A stretch of DNA of 64,000 nt from Enterococcus alcedinis (GTDB taxonomy: Bacteria; Bacillota; Bacilli; Lactobacillales; Enterococcaceae): positions 103,880 through 167,879 of the forward strand of contig NZ_BMDT01000005.1 of the NCBI RefSeq assembly GCF_014635985.1. The letters are read 5' to 3'. Of this stretch, positions 18,792 through 28,266 are shown in pieces. The notes below the pieces were generated by a model. It was given only the letters and a program-made list of their open reading frames with translations, was not told the DNA's origin and did not search any database. The translations under genes and the position numbers were made by a program. How positions within the stretch are numbered: position 1 is the stretch's first letter; every line of letters starts with the position of its first letter.

Positions 18792-19407
18792 AAATACTGC
18801 ATGTTCATATTGTACCAAACAGAAATGTAATTTCATAACAATACACCCGTATCGCATTCATTTTTATAGACTAAACTTATTGTGTTCGATCCTGATTCGT
18901 TTTGGGCTTCAAAATCTTTCTTTTAAAAGCTTATCTAATGCTTTTTTCGTTTATTGTGTGCATTATCTTTTGCGGCTCAACCTTGCTCAAATGATATTTT
19001 CTGTGCGACACTTTTTTTATCCTCACCTTCTCATCAATCTGCTAAAATGCTTCAACTTATCATCCATTTTGATTAAAGAACGATCTACTTGAATTCTTCT
19101 AATTCTTGAAAAACCGTTCAACTATACCGACTTGTTTTTTGAATTAAAATGAATAAATCTTCGCTTGGAGCATCTAAAAAATGTTTTTTAAATACTCCAC
19201 GCCTTCAAACGCGTATTTATAATACCTTTTTTCCAAACCAAATACTCACCAACTTTTTCTTCATTTGACGCATCATCTGACATTTCTTGAGTGTTTTTTA
19301 GCAAGTAGCACGAACAGCCTCTTCTTCTCTAACTTAAAACTTGCTTTTCCGTGTCATTTAGACTATTCTAAATTTCAAAAATATAGACAGATAGATGAGG
19401 GATGATT
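18792..19407. other. Long divergent intergenic region between adhesin and Mga-type regulator
   Basis: About 600 bp of T-rich sequence with no gene on either strand that has a ribosome binding site. It must carry the mga-type promoter and probably the regulator's binding sites, but I see no clear palindrome or repeat. Confidence 0.5.
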
Positions 19408-20916
19408 GTGAAAACGATTCTAGCTACAAGCACTTATCGCCAATTATTATTAATTGAGACCCTTTTCGAAAAAGATGAATGGGTGACTCTAAAACCACTC
19501 GCTAAAGAAATAGGTTGTTCCACACGCTCTCTAAATAACTATATCCTCGAGATCAATAAACATTTTCCACCCTTTTTTATCGAAACTTCTCCGAAAAGTG
19601 GTATCCGATTAATTTACCCTGATACGGTTTCCATTGATTTTATTTATCGAAAAATCTTAACAATGAGTACAGAAATAACGTTCCTCGAACTGCTTTTATT
19701 TGAAGACGCACTCACTACTGAAAAAATTTGTACCACATTATTTATTAGTCCTTCAACGTTTTCACGAATTGTTGCAAAATTAAAAACCCATCTCGAAACA
19801 AAGGAAATACAATTCAATCACCCGCCTTATGTTTTAAGCGGAAACGAAGGCAATATTCGAAATCTTTTTATTCATCTAATATTAGAGAAATACACGGATA
19901 CTGATTTACCCTTCTTAGAGGAACAAGTTGCACTTGTTGATTCGCTAATCAAAACATTTGCCCAAGTCTTTGATTTCCCATTAAATTTCCCAGATATGAA
20001 GCTCCTCCGTGTGATTGGGTTAGTCAATATTACTCGTATTTCGCACCAGCACGTGCTCTCAATTGAGCATTTAACGACGCAATACGACGACCTGATTTCG
20101 ATGCTCGTCGAGGCGCCTGATTTTCAGCAGCGTTTTTCACTTTTATTTGGTTTTGAAGGGACTGTTTCTGTCATAAAAGATGTTTTTTCTGTCTTCTTAG
20201 CCCCTAGTTTCGTACTCGATTCCTATCAACAGACATTAAACGCTATCCAACATTCACTTTCCGAAAATGAATTCCTCGCAAATTTCACTTTGTTTTTAGA
20301 CACGCTTCACAAAAGAATTCCGATTGTCATGTCTAACAAAACTCAGGTCATTCAAGAAGTCTTTAATTTACAACATTTATTCTTCGGGAATAACTACATC
20401 TTATTTGATAAGCACTCCCAATTTATCAAGAGCATTGAAAAAGATTTTCCGAATTTTATGACGATACTCAAACAAGAATTACACAACTTGAAATTTTATC
20501 CTTCCTTTGAATGGACCGATGTTTCTTTCAATACTGTCTTATATACGATGATTATTCATTGGAAAAATCTCTTACAAGAACTTGACCGCCAAATTCAACC
20601 AATCTCGATCGGTATCTTTTGTGATTACGACATTGAACACTCGCACTTTTTAAAAGATTTGATCGATTATCATTTTGGGAATCACGTTCAAATCAGCCTC
20701 TTTGAAGCGTTAAACGAGCAAGAAGCGTACGAAGAAAGTGCCAAATACGCCATCGTCTTAACCAATATTTCTCATCTAAACATACAGTCAAACACTCTTA
20801 TTTGTATCAATAGCGTCCCAACAACACACGATTGGGAAAGCATGCGTTCCGTAATTGCTACACTGACCAAAGACCAAAACTTAATGATGGCAAAAATACA
20901 ATCGCCGTCAACATGA
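19408..20916 (+). CDS. Mga-family transcriptional regulator
   Basis: 502-residue DNA-binding regulator of the Mga/AtxA type. An N-terminal HTH_Mga covers about 10-60 (WVTLKPLAKEIGCSTRSLNNYILEIN), a second helix-turn-helix about 90-140 (ICTTLFISPSTFSRIVAKLKTHL), then a PRD-like middle and an EIIB-like C-terminus. I chose GTG because GAGGG is six bases upstream; the in-frame ATG six bases earlier abuts that site. Mga proteins activate surface adhesin genes in streptococci and enterococci. Divergent placement next to the giant adhesin suggests that target, which is inference. A strong terminator follows. Confidence 0.88.
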   Translation: MKTILATSTYRQLLLIETLFEKDEWVTLKPLAKEIGCSTRSLNNYILEINKHFPPFFIETSPKSGIRLIYPDTVSIDFIYRKILTMSTEITFLELLLFEDALTTEKICTTLFISPSTFSRIVAKLKTHLETKEIQFNHPPYVLSGNEGNIRNLFIHLILEKYTDTDLPFLEEQVALVDSLIKTFAQVFDFPLNFPDMKLLRVIGLVNITRISHQHVLSIEHLTTQYDDLISMLVEAPDFQQRFSLLFGFEGTVSVIKDVFSVFLAPSFVLDSYQQTLNAIQHSLSENEFLANFTLFLDTLHKRIPIVMSNKTQVIQEVFNLQHLFFGNNYILFDKHSQFIKSIEKDFPNFMTILKQELHNLKFYPSFEWTDVSFNTVLYTMIIHWKNLLQELDRQIQPISIGIFCDYDIEHSHFLKDLIDYHFGNHVQISLFEALNEQEAYEESAKYAIVLTNISHLNIQSNTLICINSVPTTHDWESMRSVIATLTKDQNLMMAKIQSPST

Positions 20917-20958
20917 GCTTTAAAAAATCTTCCTTCGACAGCGATTTCTTCTCTACTG

Positions 20959-21023
20959 AAAAAAGAATGAATCTTACTGCACGGTCAATTGACTGATCGT
21001 GTAGTAAGATTCATTCTTTTTTT
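20959..21023. terminator. Bidirectional terminator between mga-type and araC-type genes
   Basis: Nearly perfect long hairpin, AAAAAGAATGAATCTTACT pairing with AGTAAGATTCATTCTTTTT, with a T-tract on both strands. It serves the two convergent genes. Confidence 0.88.
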
Positions 21024-21882
21024 ATTTCATCTTTTTTTGATATTGTAATGGCGAAATACCGACTTCTTCTTTGAAGACATGGTGGAAGGTTTTGACGCTG
21101 GTGAATCCGGCGCGTTCGGCAACTTCGATCATCGGAATTTCTTCTTGGGCTAAAATAAATTTGGCACGGTTGATACGATATTCTGTTAGGAATTGGACAA
21201 AGGTTTGCCCTGTATTTTTTTTAAAGAAACGCGTAAAATAGTACGGGCTGAAACCGACGAATTTTGCGACTTCATCAAGGGTAATCGATTCTTGGTAACG
21301 ACTTTCAATGTATTCAAAAACACTGTTCAACCGCTCCAATGTATCTTTTCGATGAATCGCATTCGGGGTCGGTGTCAAATGTTCTTCGGCTTTTCTTGGC
21401 AAATGCGCATAGCACTCACCGATGAAACGAGCCAAATTCGATAAGACCACATAGTTTTTTCCTTTTGGCTGTTCGACTTCTAATTCATACAATTCGACGA
21501 GTAACTCTCGTGTTTTTTCTTGTAAATGTTCCGGCCAATAACGACTATATGCTTCACCTTTAGCAAAGAGCGAAACAAGACTTTCTTCTTTCCCTCTCAA
21601 AAAGGATTCATCAAATAAACGCAATTCAAATTGAAACACGTAGCGTTCACTGTCTGGTGAGGCTAAAAAATAATGTGGTTCACCATTGGCAATCACTAAA
21701 ATTTCCCCTTCGGTCACTTCAACGACCGTATCTTTAATCCCTACTTTTACCGCTCCCCGACTCGCATAAATAATTTCAATTTCTTTATGCCAATGCGGAT
21801 AAACAATCGTCATGCCGTCATTTAAAAAGGCGCGATATGGAAATTGGGGGTTCAATTGTGGTATCTCTAAATACAGACTCAC
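21022..21882 (-). CDS. AraC-family regulator with cupin sensor domain
   Basis: 286-residue transcription factor. The N-terminal cupin-type ligand-binding domain covers about 15-150 (YPHWHKEIEIIYASRG, VIANGEPHYFL). The C-terminal AraC double helix-turn-helix covers about 185-284 (ITLDEVAKFVGFSPYYFTRFFKKNTG and AGFTSVKTFHHVFKEEVG). The start is GTG behind GGGGGTGA. It lies 38 bp downstream of a ROK fructokinase gene on the same strand, so it may respond to or control sugar use. Ligand and targets are unknown. Confidence 0.9.
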   Translation of the reverse strand: MSLYLEIPQLNPQFPYRAFLNDGMTIVYPHWHKEIEIIYASRGAVKVGIKDTVVEVTEGEILVIANGEPHYFLASPDSERYVFQFELRLFDESFLRGKEESLVSLFAKGEAYSRYWPEHLQEKTRELLVELYELEVEQPKGKNYVVLSNLARFIGECYAHLPRKAEEHLTPTPNAIHRKDTLERLNSVFEYIESRYQESITLDEVAKFVGFSPYYFTRFFKKNTGQTFVQFLTEYRINRAKFILAQEEIPMIEVAERAGFTSVKTFHHVFKEEVGISPLQYQKKMK

Positions 21883-21920
21883 AATTTCACCCCCATTTCA
21901 CTATTATTATTCTTCGTCAA

Positions 21921-22793
21921 TTACGCTTCTTTTAACGCTTTTTCAGCTAATGCTAAACAACCAATCGTTCCTGCATTGTCTTCTAACGCTGGTGTTAAAA
22001 TGTATTCTTCTAAAGCTGGTGTTGCAACATAGCCTTTCATGATACGAGTGAACGCAGCATGTACTTTTTCAACCATGTGACGTTGTTTCATTACGCCACC
22101 ACCAAAAATAATCACTTCTGGCGAGAACATTAATGTTGTATTATACGCACATTGTGCAATGTATTCTGCTTCAATTTCCCAGAATGGATCGTCTTGTGGA
22201 ATATCTTGACCTTTACGTCCGTTACGTTTTTCAACTGCTGGACCTGCTGCCATACCTTCTAAACAGTTACCGTGGAAAGGACATGCACCTTCAAAATCAT
22301 CATCTTTATGTGGGACAACAAGCATATGCCCCATTTCAGGATGGCTAAATCCTTCGATAAATTTCCCATCTTGTAATGCGCCTGCGCCTACGCCTGTACC
22401 AATTGTATAATAAACGACGCTTGATTTGCCTTTACCATTACCAAAAGCATATTCTCCATACGCTGCGGCATTTACGTCGGTTGTCCATGCCATTGGAATA
22501 TCAAAAGCTGCTTTCATTGCACCTAAAAAATTGTAATTTTGCCAAGCTAATTTTGGTGTTGATGTAATGTAACCATATGTTTCTGATGTTTTACGAATAT
22601 CGATTGGCCCAAATGAACCTACACCGATTGCGCCTAATTCTTCTTTGTATTGATTGAAGAATTCAATAACTTGAGGCATTGTTTCTTCAGGCGTCGTTGT
22701 TGGAAAGCTTACACGCTCCAAAATTTCTAATTTTTCATTACCAACGGCACAAACAAATTTTGTTCCGCCAGCTTCAATAGATCCATATAACAT
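21921..22793 (-). CDS. scrK: ROK-family fructokinase
   Basis: 290-residue cytoplasmic kinase that phosphorylates fructose (EC 2.7.1.4 in the family). The N-terminal ATP-binding motif is SIEAGGTKFVCAVG. The ROK zinc site shows as GHMLV...CPFHGNCLEGMAAGPA (His and three Cys), and catalytic Asp lies in TTDVNAAAYGE. I chose the ATG beginning MLYGSIEAGG because AAAGGAGA lies just upstream; the longer frame adds a basic extension foreign to the family. No sucrose hydrolase or PTS gene is adjacent, so the sugar source is unclear. Confidence 0.88.
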   Translation of the reverse strand: MLYGSIEAGGTKFVCAVGNEKLEILERVSFPTTTPEETMPQVIEFFNQYKEELGAIGVGSFGPIDIRKTSETYGYITSTPKLAWQNYNFLGAMKAAFDIPMAWTTDVNAAAYGEYAFGNGKGKSSVVYYTIGTGVGAGALQDGKFIEGFSHPEMGHMLVVPHKDDDFEGACPFHGNCLEGMAAGPAVEKRNGRKGQDIPQDDPFWEIEAEYIAQCAYNTTLMFSPEVIIFGGGVMKQRHMVEKVHAAFTRIMKGYVATPALEEYILTPALEDNAGTIGCLALAEKALKEA

Positions 22794-22974
22794 AGACGAA
22801 AATCTCCTTTTACGCTTTAATATATCTATTTTAAAGATTTTCACCTGATAAAGCTACCCTTTTTCTAAAATTCTCATCGAATAAAACAACTTTTGTAAGA
22901 GCTTTCCAAAAAATAGATTTTTTTATGTGCAATACGACCATTTTTTTTATATTAAGAAAAAACATCATTCTTGT

Positions 22975-23020
22975 TTGACTTTATTCTTCTCTCACTATAA
23001 ACTAGATACCACTGGTATGT
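22975..23020 (+). promoter_or_regulatory. Promoter and palindromic operator of the tetR-type gene
   Basis: TTGACT (-35), a 17-bp spacer and TAAACT (-10; TATAAA overlaps it two bases earlier). It is followed at once by the palindrome ATACCAcTGGTAT at 23006-23018. The same 17-bp element, with three changes, recurs at 23691-23707 before the MFS gene, so this is probably the regulator's own binding site. Confidence 0.65.
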
Positions 23021-23034
23021 TATTGGAGGTTCCT

Positions 23035-23664
23035 ATGAAAAAAACAAGAAATCCTGAACAAACACGGAAAAAAATATTAGCTGTCTCAGAAAAACTTTTT
23101 TTAGAAAAAGGTTATGACAACACATCAATCCAAGATATTGTCGATGGTTTAGGTGGAATGACTAAAGGTGTCATCTACCATCATTTTCAATCCAAGTTTG
23201 AAATTTTCGAAACATTAATGAGCGCTTCAGATAATGGCAATACTTTTTTTGATTGGAACGGAGCGACTGGTTTTGAAAAAATTCAAAACTCAATTAAATC
23301 GGAACTTTCTTCCTTCAAAAAACAATCGATTGCCTATTCAGCTGGTGTTTTATTAAAAACACCTCGCATTATTGGTGAGCAATACATTCAATCGTTTGAA
23401 ACCTTTGTGCCTGAACTTGAAAAGGTTATTCGTGAAGGGATTCAAGATGGATCGATTCAAACAGACTTTCCAAAAGAAATTGCTGAACTTATTTTATTAC
23501 TTTTAAATTTATGGATTGGTTTTCAAATTCATGATTTAGAAGCAAATGAACTCAAACGGAAAATTCTGTTTATTAAGAAAACATTTGAAGGATTAGGGGT
23601 GCCTTTAATTGATGACGATACGTTACAAATCGCCTCTGTCTTGATTGATCAACTAAAAAAATAG
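23035..23664 (+). CDS. TetR-family transcriptional regulator
   Basis: 209-residue repressor. The N-terminal TetR helix-turn-helix covers about 10-55 (TRKKILAVSEKLFLEKGYDN, IQDIVDGLGGMTKGVIYHHF) and is followed by a helical ligand-binding domain. I chose the ATG five bases after TTGGAGGT; the longer frame would run through the promoter. A palindromic operator precedes this gene and a near copy precedes the MFS exporter downstream, so it probably represses both and releases on binding a drug-like ligand. The ligand is unknown. Confidence 0.9.
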   Translation: MKKTRNPEQTRKKILAVSEKLFLEKGYDNTSIQDIVDGLGGMTKGVIYHHFQSKFEIFETLMSASDNGNTFFDWNGATGFEKIQNSIKSELSSFKKQSIAYSAGVLLKTPRIIGEQYIQSFETFVPELEKVIREGIQDGSIQTDFPKEIAELILLLLNLWIGFQIHDLEANELKRKILFIKKTFEGLGVPLIDDDTLQIASVLIDQLKK

Positions 23665-23682
23665 CTGTTCTGCTATTTTTTT
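23655..23682 (+). terminator. Short terminator at the end of the tetR-type gene
   Basis: The hairpin AAAAAATAGC/GCTATTTTTT overlaps the stop codon and is followed by T residues. It lies before the second operator, so the MFS gene probably has its own promoter. Confidence 0.65.
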
Positions 23683-23690
23683 AACCTTTA

Positions 23691-23707
23691 ACATACCAGT
23701 AGTATGT
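23691..23707 (+). promoter_or_regulatory. Second TetR-type operator, upstream of the MFS gene
   Basis: ACATACCAGTAGTATGT is an inverted repeat (ACATAC/GTATGT) matching the site at 23004-23020 in 14 of 17 positions. It lies about 125 bp upstream of the MFS start. Confidence 0.65.
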
Positions 23708-23832
23708 AAAGGAGAAATCAAAAAAACTGTTCAGATAAATCGATTGGAATCATTCAATTATCCGCTTCAGCTCATTATTCTTAACGCTATCAAAAATTAA
23801 CCGATTAGAGGTTTAATAGAAAAGAGGTTTCT

Positions 23833-25056
23833 ATGTTAAAAAATAAGTCGTTTCTTTTACTAACCGCTGGCCAACTGTTTTCCTTACTAGGTACCACAAT
23901 TATGCAGTTTGCCATTTCACTCTACGTCCTGGATCTAACAAAATCCTTGTGGACCTTTAGTTTTATTACCGCATTATCGATTATTGGTCGTGTTATTTGT
24001 TTGCCAATTTGTGGTATTTTAGCCGATCGTTTTTCAAAAAAGAAATTAATGCTTTTAATGGATAGTAGCTACTTTCTCTTTGCATTACTTTTCTCATGGA
24101 CCACTTCTTTAGAAAATCCGATTGTTTTGATTGGACTACTAACTGTCGTATTAGGTATGATTTCAGCTTTTGAAACACCCGTTGTTCAATCTGCCATTCC
24201 TTTAATCTGTTCGCAAAAAGAAATTCCTCAAGCGAATAGTCTGATTAGTGGCATTGGTATTCTAGGTGGTATCTTTGGTCCTATTTTAGCTGGTGTTCTT
24301 TATCAATTCGATCGAATACACCTCATTTTTATTTGGGCGAGTAGCTTGTTTATCGGAGCGATTATTTGCGAACTTATCTTGAAGATTCCTTTAATTACTC
24401 GAGAACTGACGACTCTTTCATTAAAAGAGATGGTTGTAGCGGATTTTAATGAAACGATTGCTTACTTAAAGCTCAAAAAGACGATTTTAAAAATATGTTT
24501 GATTGCTCTATTACTAAATTTATTTTTATCTTCATTTATTCAGGTTATGATTCCTTATATCTCTCGTATTCAATTGCAAGTCACAGACAGTCAATTCGGT
24601 GTGATGAATATGAGTTTTGCTCTTGGAGGATTAATCGGAACGGTGCTTTATGGCATAAAAGGGAAAGATTTTCGTCCTCGTAGTATTTATCTTTCGCTAA
24701 TATTAGCCAGTTTTACTTTCCTATGCTTAATTGTTCCTTTATATTTCCTACAAAATAATACAATAGCTTTTTGGCTCCTGTTAGCAACAATTAGTTTCAT
24801 CATGGCCTTATTTTCCTTTACTTCATTAAAGCTTATCGTCTATATCCAACTAAATATCAAAACAGCATTCCTTGGACGTGTGATGGCGTTCGTGATGGTC
24901 TTATCCACCGCCGCTATGCCACTCGGTCAATTAATCTATGGCGCTTTGGGTAGTTTATTTACCGGCGAGTCGATTGTCATTCTAGTTGTCATCGTGAGTG
25001 GGATTACCTTGTTTATTGCACAATATAGCAAAAAAGTCGTCGCGGAAATGGAATAG
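23833..25056 (+). CDS. MFS efflux transporter, macrolide-efflux-like
   Basis: 407-residue major facilitator with about 12 hydrophobic segments. The cytoplasmic loop after helix 2 carries the MFS motif as GILADRFSKKKLM (about 60-72), and helix 5 has GILGGIFGPILAGVLY. The overall pattern resembles the MefA/YkuC-type drug exporters. A 17-bp TetR-type operator lies upstream and the regulator gene precedes it, which suggests inducible efflux of a toxic compound. AGAGG precedes the ATG. Substrate unknown. Confidence 0.88.
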   Translation: MLKNKSFLLLTAGQLFSLLGTTIMQFAISLYVLDLTKSLWTFSFITALSIIGRVICLPICGILADRFSKKKLMLLMDSSYFLFALLFSWTTSLENPIVLIGLLTVVLGMISAFETPVVQSAIPLICSQKEIPQANSLISGIGILGGIFGPILAGVLYQFDRIHLIFIWASSLFIGAIICELILKIPLITRELTTLSLKEMVVADFNETIAYLKLKKTILKICLIALLLNLFLSSFIQVMIPYISRIQLQVTDSQFGVMNMSFALGGLIGTVLYGIKGKDFRPRSIYLSLILASFTFLCLIVPLYFLQNNTIAFWLLLATISFIMALFSFTSLKLIVYIQLNIKTAFLGRVMAFVMVLSTAAMPLGQLIYGALGSLFTGESIVILVVIVSGITLFIAQYSKKVVAEME

Positions 25057-25068
25057 AATAACAGAAAA

Positions 25069-25114
25069 AATCGCCTTATAACAGACAAGTTTAGTTGCAT
25101 GTTATAAGGCGATT
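25069..25114. terminator. Bidirectional terminator between MFS and DUF624 genes
   Basis: Perfect 14-bp stem AATCGCCTTATAAC/GTTATAAGGCGATT with A-rich and T-rich flanks, between two convergent genes. Confidence 0.82.
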
Positions 25115-25117
25115 ATT

Positions 25118-25702
25118 CTAATTTCCTTGCGCTTTCATAAGTTGATAATCAAATAATTTTGTATAGGCGAATACCGGTACACTCACACCATATAGACTTA
25201 AGGCGATTGGGAATTGAAAAAAGAATAAGAGGTATAAACCTAATAGCCCGACTAATAGCAAAATATTTTGATAAAAACTGCCTAGGCTCCAAATAAAACT
25301 TTGCTGAAATACCTGGTAATAATTGATTTTCTTTTCGAACAGGTTCAAAATCAAATAAAGATTTACGTTATACGAAAATAAGAAAAATAAGAAAACAGAC
25401 ACAATCAGTTTCAAAAATAAAGAATTTTCTATTTGAATTGATTGAATTGATATTGCAAATAAAACAGAAAAAACATTAAATAGCCCTAAAGGTATCGTTT
25501 GAAAAAATACTCGTTTAAAATTTCTAAAATAACCTTTTACTATTCCTGGACGTTCAATCTGTTTTATTGTTGCAACGAGCGACAGAAAAGAGGCTGGAAG
25601 CGAAACAATCAACACACTTGTTACAATAAACAAAAAATTGACCAATACAAGGTGATAGATATAAATTGTCAATCGATAAAATTTACTCTCTATTGAAAAC
25701 AT
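25118..25702 (-). CDS. DUF624 (YesL-like) membrane protein
   Basis: 194-residue integral membrane protein with about five hydrophobic segments (at roughly 18-42, 70-90, 98-122, 132-155 and 158-180). The family accompanies LplABC-type oligosaccharide importers in Firmicutes; its biochemical role is not known. It is the last gene of the cluster here, 22 bp after the solute-binding protein gene. AGAGGGAA precedes the ATG. The family assignment rests on size, topology and context more than on a motif. Confidence 0.72.
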   Translation of the reverse strand: MFSIESKFYRLTIYIYHLVLVNFLFIVTSVLIVSLPASFLSLVATIKQIERPGIVKGYFRNFKRVFFQTIPLGLFNVFSVLFAISIQSIQIENSLFLKLIVSVFLFFLFSYNVNLYLILNLFEKKINYYQVFQQSFIWSLGSFYQNILLLVGLLGLYLLFFFQFPIALSLYGVSVPVFAYTKLFDYQLMKAQGN

Positions 25703-25724
25703 TCGCTTCCCTCTTTCTTTTAGT

Positions 25725-27359
25725 CTATTTTAATTTCTCAATATTCTCAGCAATTTTTTCATTACGATGTTCTACAATATCATTCCAGCCACTATTTTCA
25801 CGATTCGTTAAGAAATCATCCCAGATTTGACGCCCTTCTTCTTCTGATCCAGCTTGAATAACCGCTACTAAAGCTTGCACTCGTTCCGTATTAATTTTCG
25901 TTAAGTTACGTGCTTGGGCTCCTTCTTTTGGATCAATATCTTCCGTTTCAAATCGTGGTGCTAATTTATCTGACGCCCACTCAACCATTTGACGAATTGA
26001 TGTTGCCGGTGCTTGTCCCTTTTCAATCGCATAGTTATCATTACTTACGAACCAGTACGACCCCAAACCAACTTCTTTATCGAAACGAGCAATATCAGAG
26101 TTACGTAAGTCTTCTGTTTCTTTCGCATACTCTACTTTTCCATCAACAAGATTATACGTTTCTCCCTCAATACCAAACGTTGTGACCATTGTACCGTATT
26201 CACTTGCTAGGTAGGTTAGTAATTCGATTGCTTTTTGTGGCTCTTTTGTTTCTTTTGTAATAAAGGTTTGCGTCCATCCACCAATATTACCACCAGTAAA
26301 TGTTGATTGCTCTCCTTCTGAATTTTTTGGTCCATCAACTGCAATATATGTTTGTTCTGGATTTCTAGCATTATTATCAGACATAAATTCGTTTAAACCT
26401 TTTGTATTCGTGTGGAGGTATGCAAAGTAACGACCTTGCCCTAGTTTTTCTTTCATTGTATTATCGTTATCAGAAAATTGATCATTTGTGATAAATCCTT
26501 CGTTAAATGCTTTACGGAATACCTCTAACCAAGCAATGTATTCTTCGTTCGCATCACGGTCATTAAATTTACCATCAACTGTTGGAGGGAGATTTAAGAA
26601 ATCTTGTACAATCCCACCGTATGCACCATCGCCACCATTTGCAATATCAACCGCTGTTGATCCGAATGCAACTAACTCAGAACCATCATCTGACTTTGGC
26701 GCGAATTTTTTTGCTTTCGTTAGTGCATCTAAAAACCCTTCTGGCGTGGACATATCTGGTTCCCCAATCGCTTCGTAGATATCTTTACGAACGATAAATA
26801 CTTGGTCTCCAACAACATTTCCAGCATCATAATCCTCTTTTGTTGCTGAGAAACTTGGATAACCATAGATATTTCCATCTTCTAAAGTGAACCATTTTAC
26901 CGATTCTTTTTTCGCTGCGTGTTCCAGGAAGTATGGATCATATTTTTCAGCTAACTTATTGATAGGCAAGGCAAATTTTGGTGCTTCCTGTGCCGCAGAT
27001 AGATTTTTATCAAACGTCATTAAATCTGGTAAATCACCACCTGCTAGCATGGTGTTTAAATTTTCATCATTCCCTGAAACAAATTCAACTTCAATATTTA
27101 AGTCTTCTTTGATTTTTCGTGTAACGGTATCTACACCCCATCCTGGTTGTGCGTACCAATCAAAATTGACGTACCATTTTAATTTAGCGTTATGATCCGT
27201 ATCTTTTTCCCAACTTGGTGTTTCCTTATCTGCTTCAAATCTGGCTTCTGGCAATTCTAAGTCTTTTTTACTCTCTGCTGCACCTGTTCCACCACACGCA
27301 GTAGCTACTACGGTCATACTTGCTAGCGCTAGACTCAACAACACTGTTTTTTTCTTCAT
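25725..27359 (-). CDS. Extracellular solute-binding lipoprotein, LplA-like
   Basis: 544-residue family-1 solute-binding lipoprotein of a CUT1-type oligosaccharide importer. The signal peptide ends in lipobox ATACGG at about 19-24. The mature protein includes WYVNFDWYAQPGWGVDTVTRKI, MLAGGDLPDLMTF and YGYPSF, as in the LplA/YtcQ group. Two permease genes lie directly upstream (17-bp gap). No ATPase is encoded nearby, as is usual for importers that share an MsmX-type ATPase. The GH1 and GH3 enzymes in the cluster suggest beta-linked glucosides as substrate, which is inference. Confidence 0.9.
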   Translation of the reverse strand: MKKKTVLLSLALASMTVVATACGGTGAAESKKDLELPEARFEADKETPSWEKDTDHNAKLKWYVNFDWYAQPGWGVDTVTRKIKEDLNIEVEFVSGNDENLNTMLAGGDLPDLMTFDKNLSAAQEAPKFALPINKLAEKYDPYFLEHAAKKESVKWFTLEDGNIYGYPSFSATKEDYDAGNVVGDQVFIVRKDIYEAIGEPDMSTPEGFLDALTKAKKFAPKSDDGSELVAFGSTAVDIANGGDGAYGGIVQDFLNLPPTVDGKFNDRDANEEYIAWLEVFRKAFNEGFITNDQFSDNDNTMKEKLGQGRYFAYLHTNTKGLNEFMSDNNARNPEQTYIAVDGPKNSEGEQSTFTGGNIGGWTQTFITKETKEPQKAIELLTYLASEYGTMVTTFGIEGETYNLVDGKVEYAKETEDLRNSDIARFDKEVGLGSYWFVSNDNYAIEKGQAPATSIRQMVEWASDKLAPRFETEDIDPKEGAQARNLTKINTERVQALVAVIQAGSEEEGRQIWDDFLTNRENSGWNDIVEHRNEKIAENIEKLK

Positions 27360-27376
27360 ATTAAATTCTCTCCTTT

Positions 27377-28249
27377 TTATTCTTTTACTGAACCAAGAGT
27401 CATCCCTTGGATAAAGTATTTCTGTAGGAATGGGTAAATAACCACCACTGGAACCGTCGTAACGACCATCGTTGCCAACTGTAACGATTGAGAGGTTGTA
27501 TTTCGAACAACGTTAGCTCCCGTTGCTACTGCAGGTGATAAGTTTTGAGAAACAATTCGATAAAGTAACATTTGTAACGGGTAAAGATCACGATTATCAA
27601 CATAAATATTCGCAGTCATATAATCATTCCATTGGAAAACCCCGTGGAATAATGCGATAGTCGCTAATACTGGTAACGAGAGCGGTAAAATAATTTTGGT
27701 GAAAATAATAAAAGGATTCGCTCCATCCATTTCTGCTGACTCTTCCAATGAATACGGTATACTTCTAAAAAAGTTCATTAAAATAACCATATCGTAAAAT
27801 GAAAACAATACTGGAATAATATAGACCCAAAAATTATTCAATAAACCTAATGACTTAAAGAGTAAGAATGTTGGAATCATTCCACCGGATACGAACATCG
27901 TTAAAATTCCCATGTTCATATATATTTTTCTTCCTATTAAGTTCCTACGACTCATCCCATATGCGACGAGAGAGGTAAATGCCGTATGTAAAATAACTCC
28001 AATAAACGTTTTTGCTACCGATACAATAAAAGCTTTGTAAATCGCCTTGTCCTCAAATACCGTTAAGTAACTCTCTAATGATAATTTTCGTGGCCAAAAA
28101 TAAATACCTCCTCGAGCAGCATCTGTTGCATCATTAAAAGAAAGCGCCACAATATTCCAAAGAGGTAGAGCGATAATCGCTAAAAAGAACAACATGAAAA
28201 TCACGTTCACTACATTAAATATTTTTTCGTCTTTTGAATACTTAGTCAT
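27377..28249 (-). CDS. Sugar ABC transporter permease, LplC/YtcP-like
   Basis: 290-residue inner permease of the MalG type with six hydrophobic segments. The EAA loop reads SLEESAEMDGANPFIIFTKIILP (about 180-202), where the importer's ATPase docks. The N-terminus (DEKIFNVVNVIFMLFFL) and the C-terminus PFLQKYFIQGMTLGSVKE are typical of this group. The gene is 18 bp from the partner permease upstream and shares its operon with the lipoprotein. Confidence 0.92.
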   Translation of the reverse strand: MTKYSKDEKIFNVVNVIFMLFFLAIIALPLWNIVALSFNDATDAARGGIYFWPRKLSLESYLTVFEDKAIYKAFIVSVAKTFIGVILHTAFTSLVAYGMSRRNLIGRKIYMNMGILTMFVSGGMIPTFLLFKSLGLLNNFWVYIIPVLFSFYDMVILMNFFRSIPYSLEESAEMDGANPFIIFTKIILPLSLPVLATIALFHGVFQWNDYMTANIYVDNRDLYPLQMLLYRIVSQNLSPAVATGANVVRNTTSQSLQLATMVVTTVPVVVIYPFLQKYFIQGMTLGSVKE

Positions 28250-28266
28250 TTTGTTCGTTCTCCTCC

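Noticed and set aside
14575-18838. Many open frames on the plus strand opposite the adhesin gene
   Set aside because: They are shadows of a long repetitive coding frame, lack ribosome binding sites and show no recognisable protein sequence.
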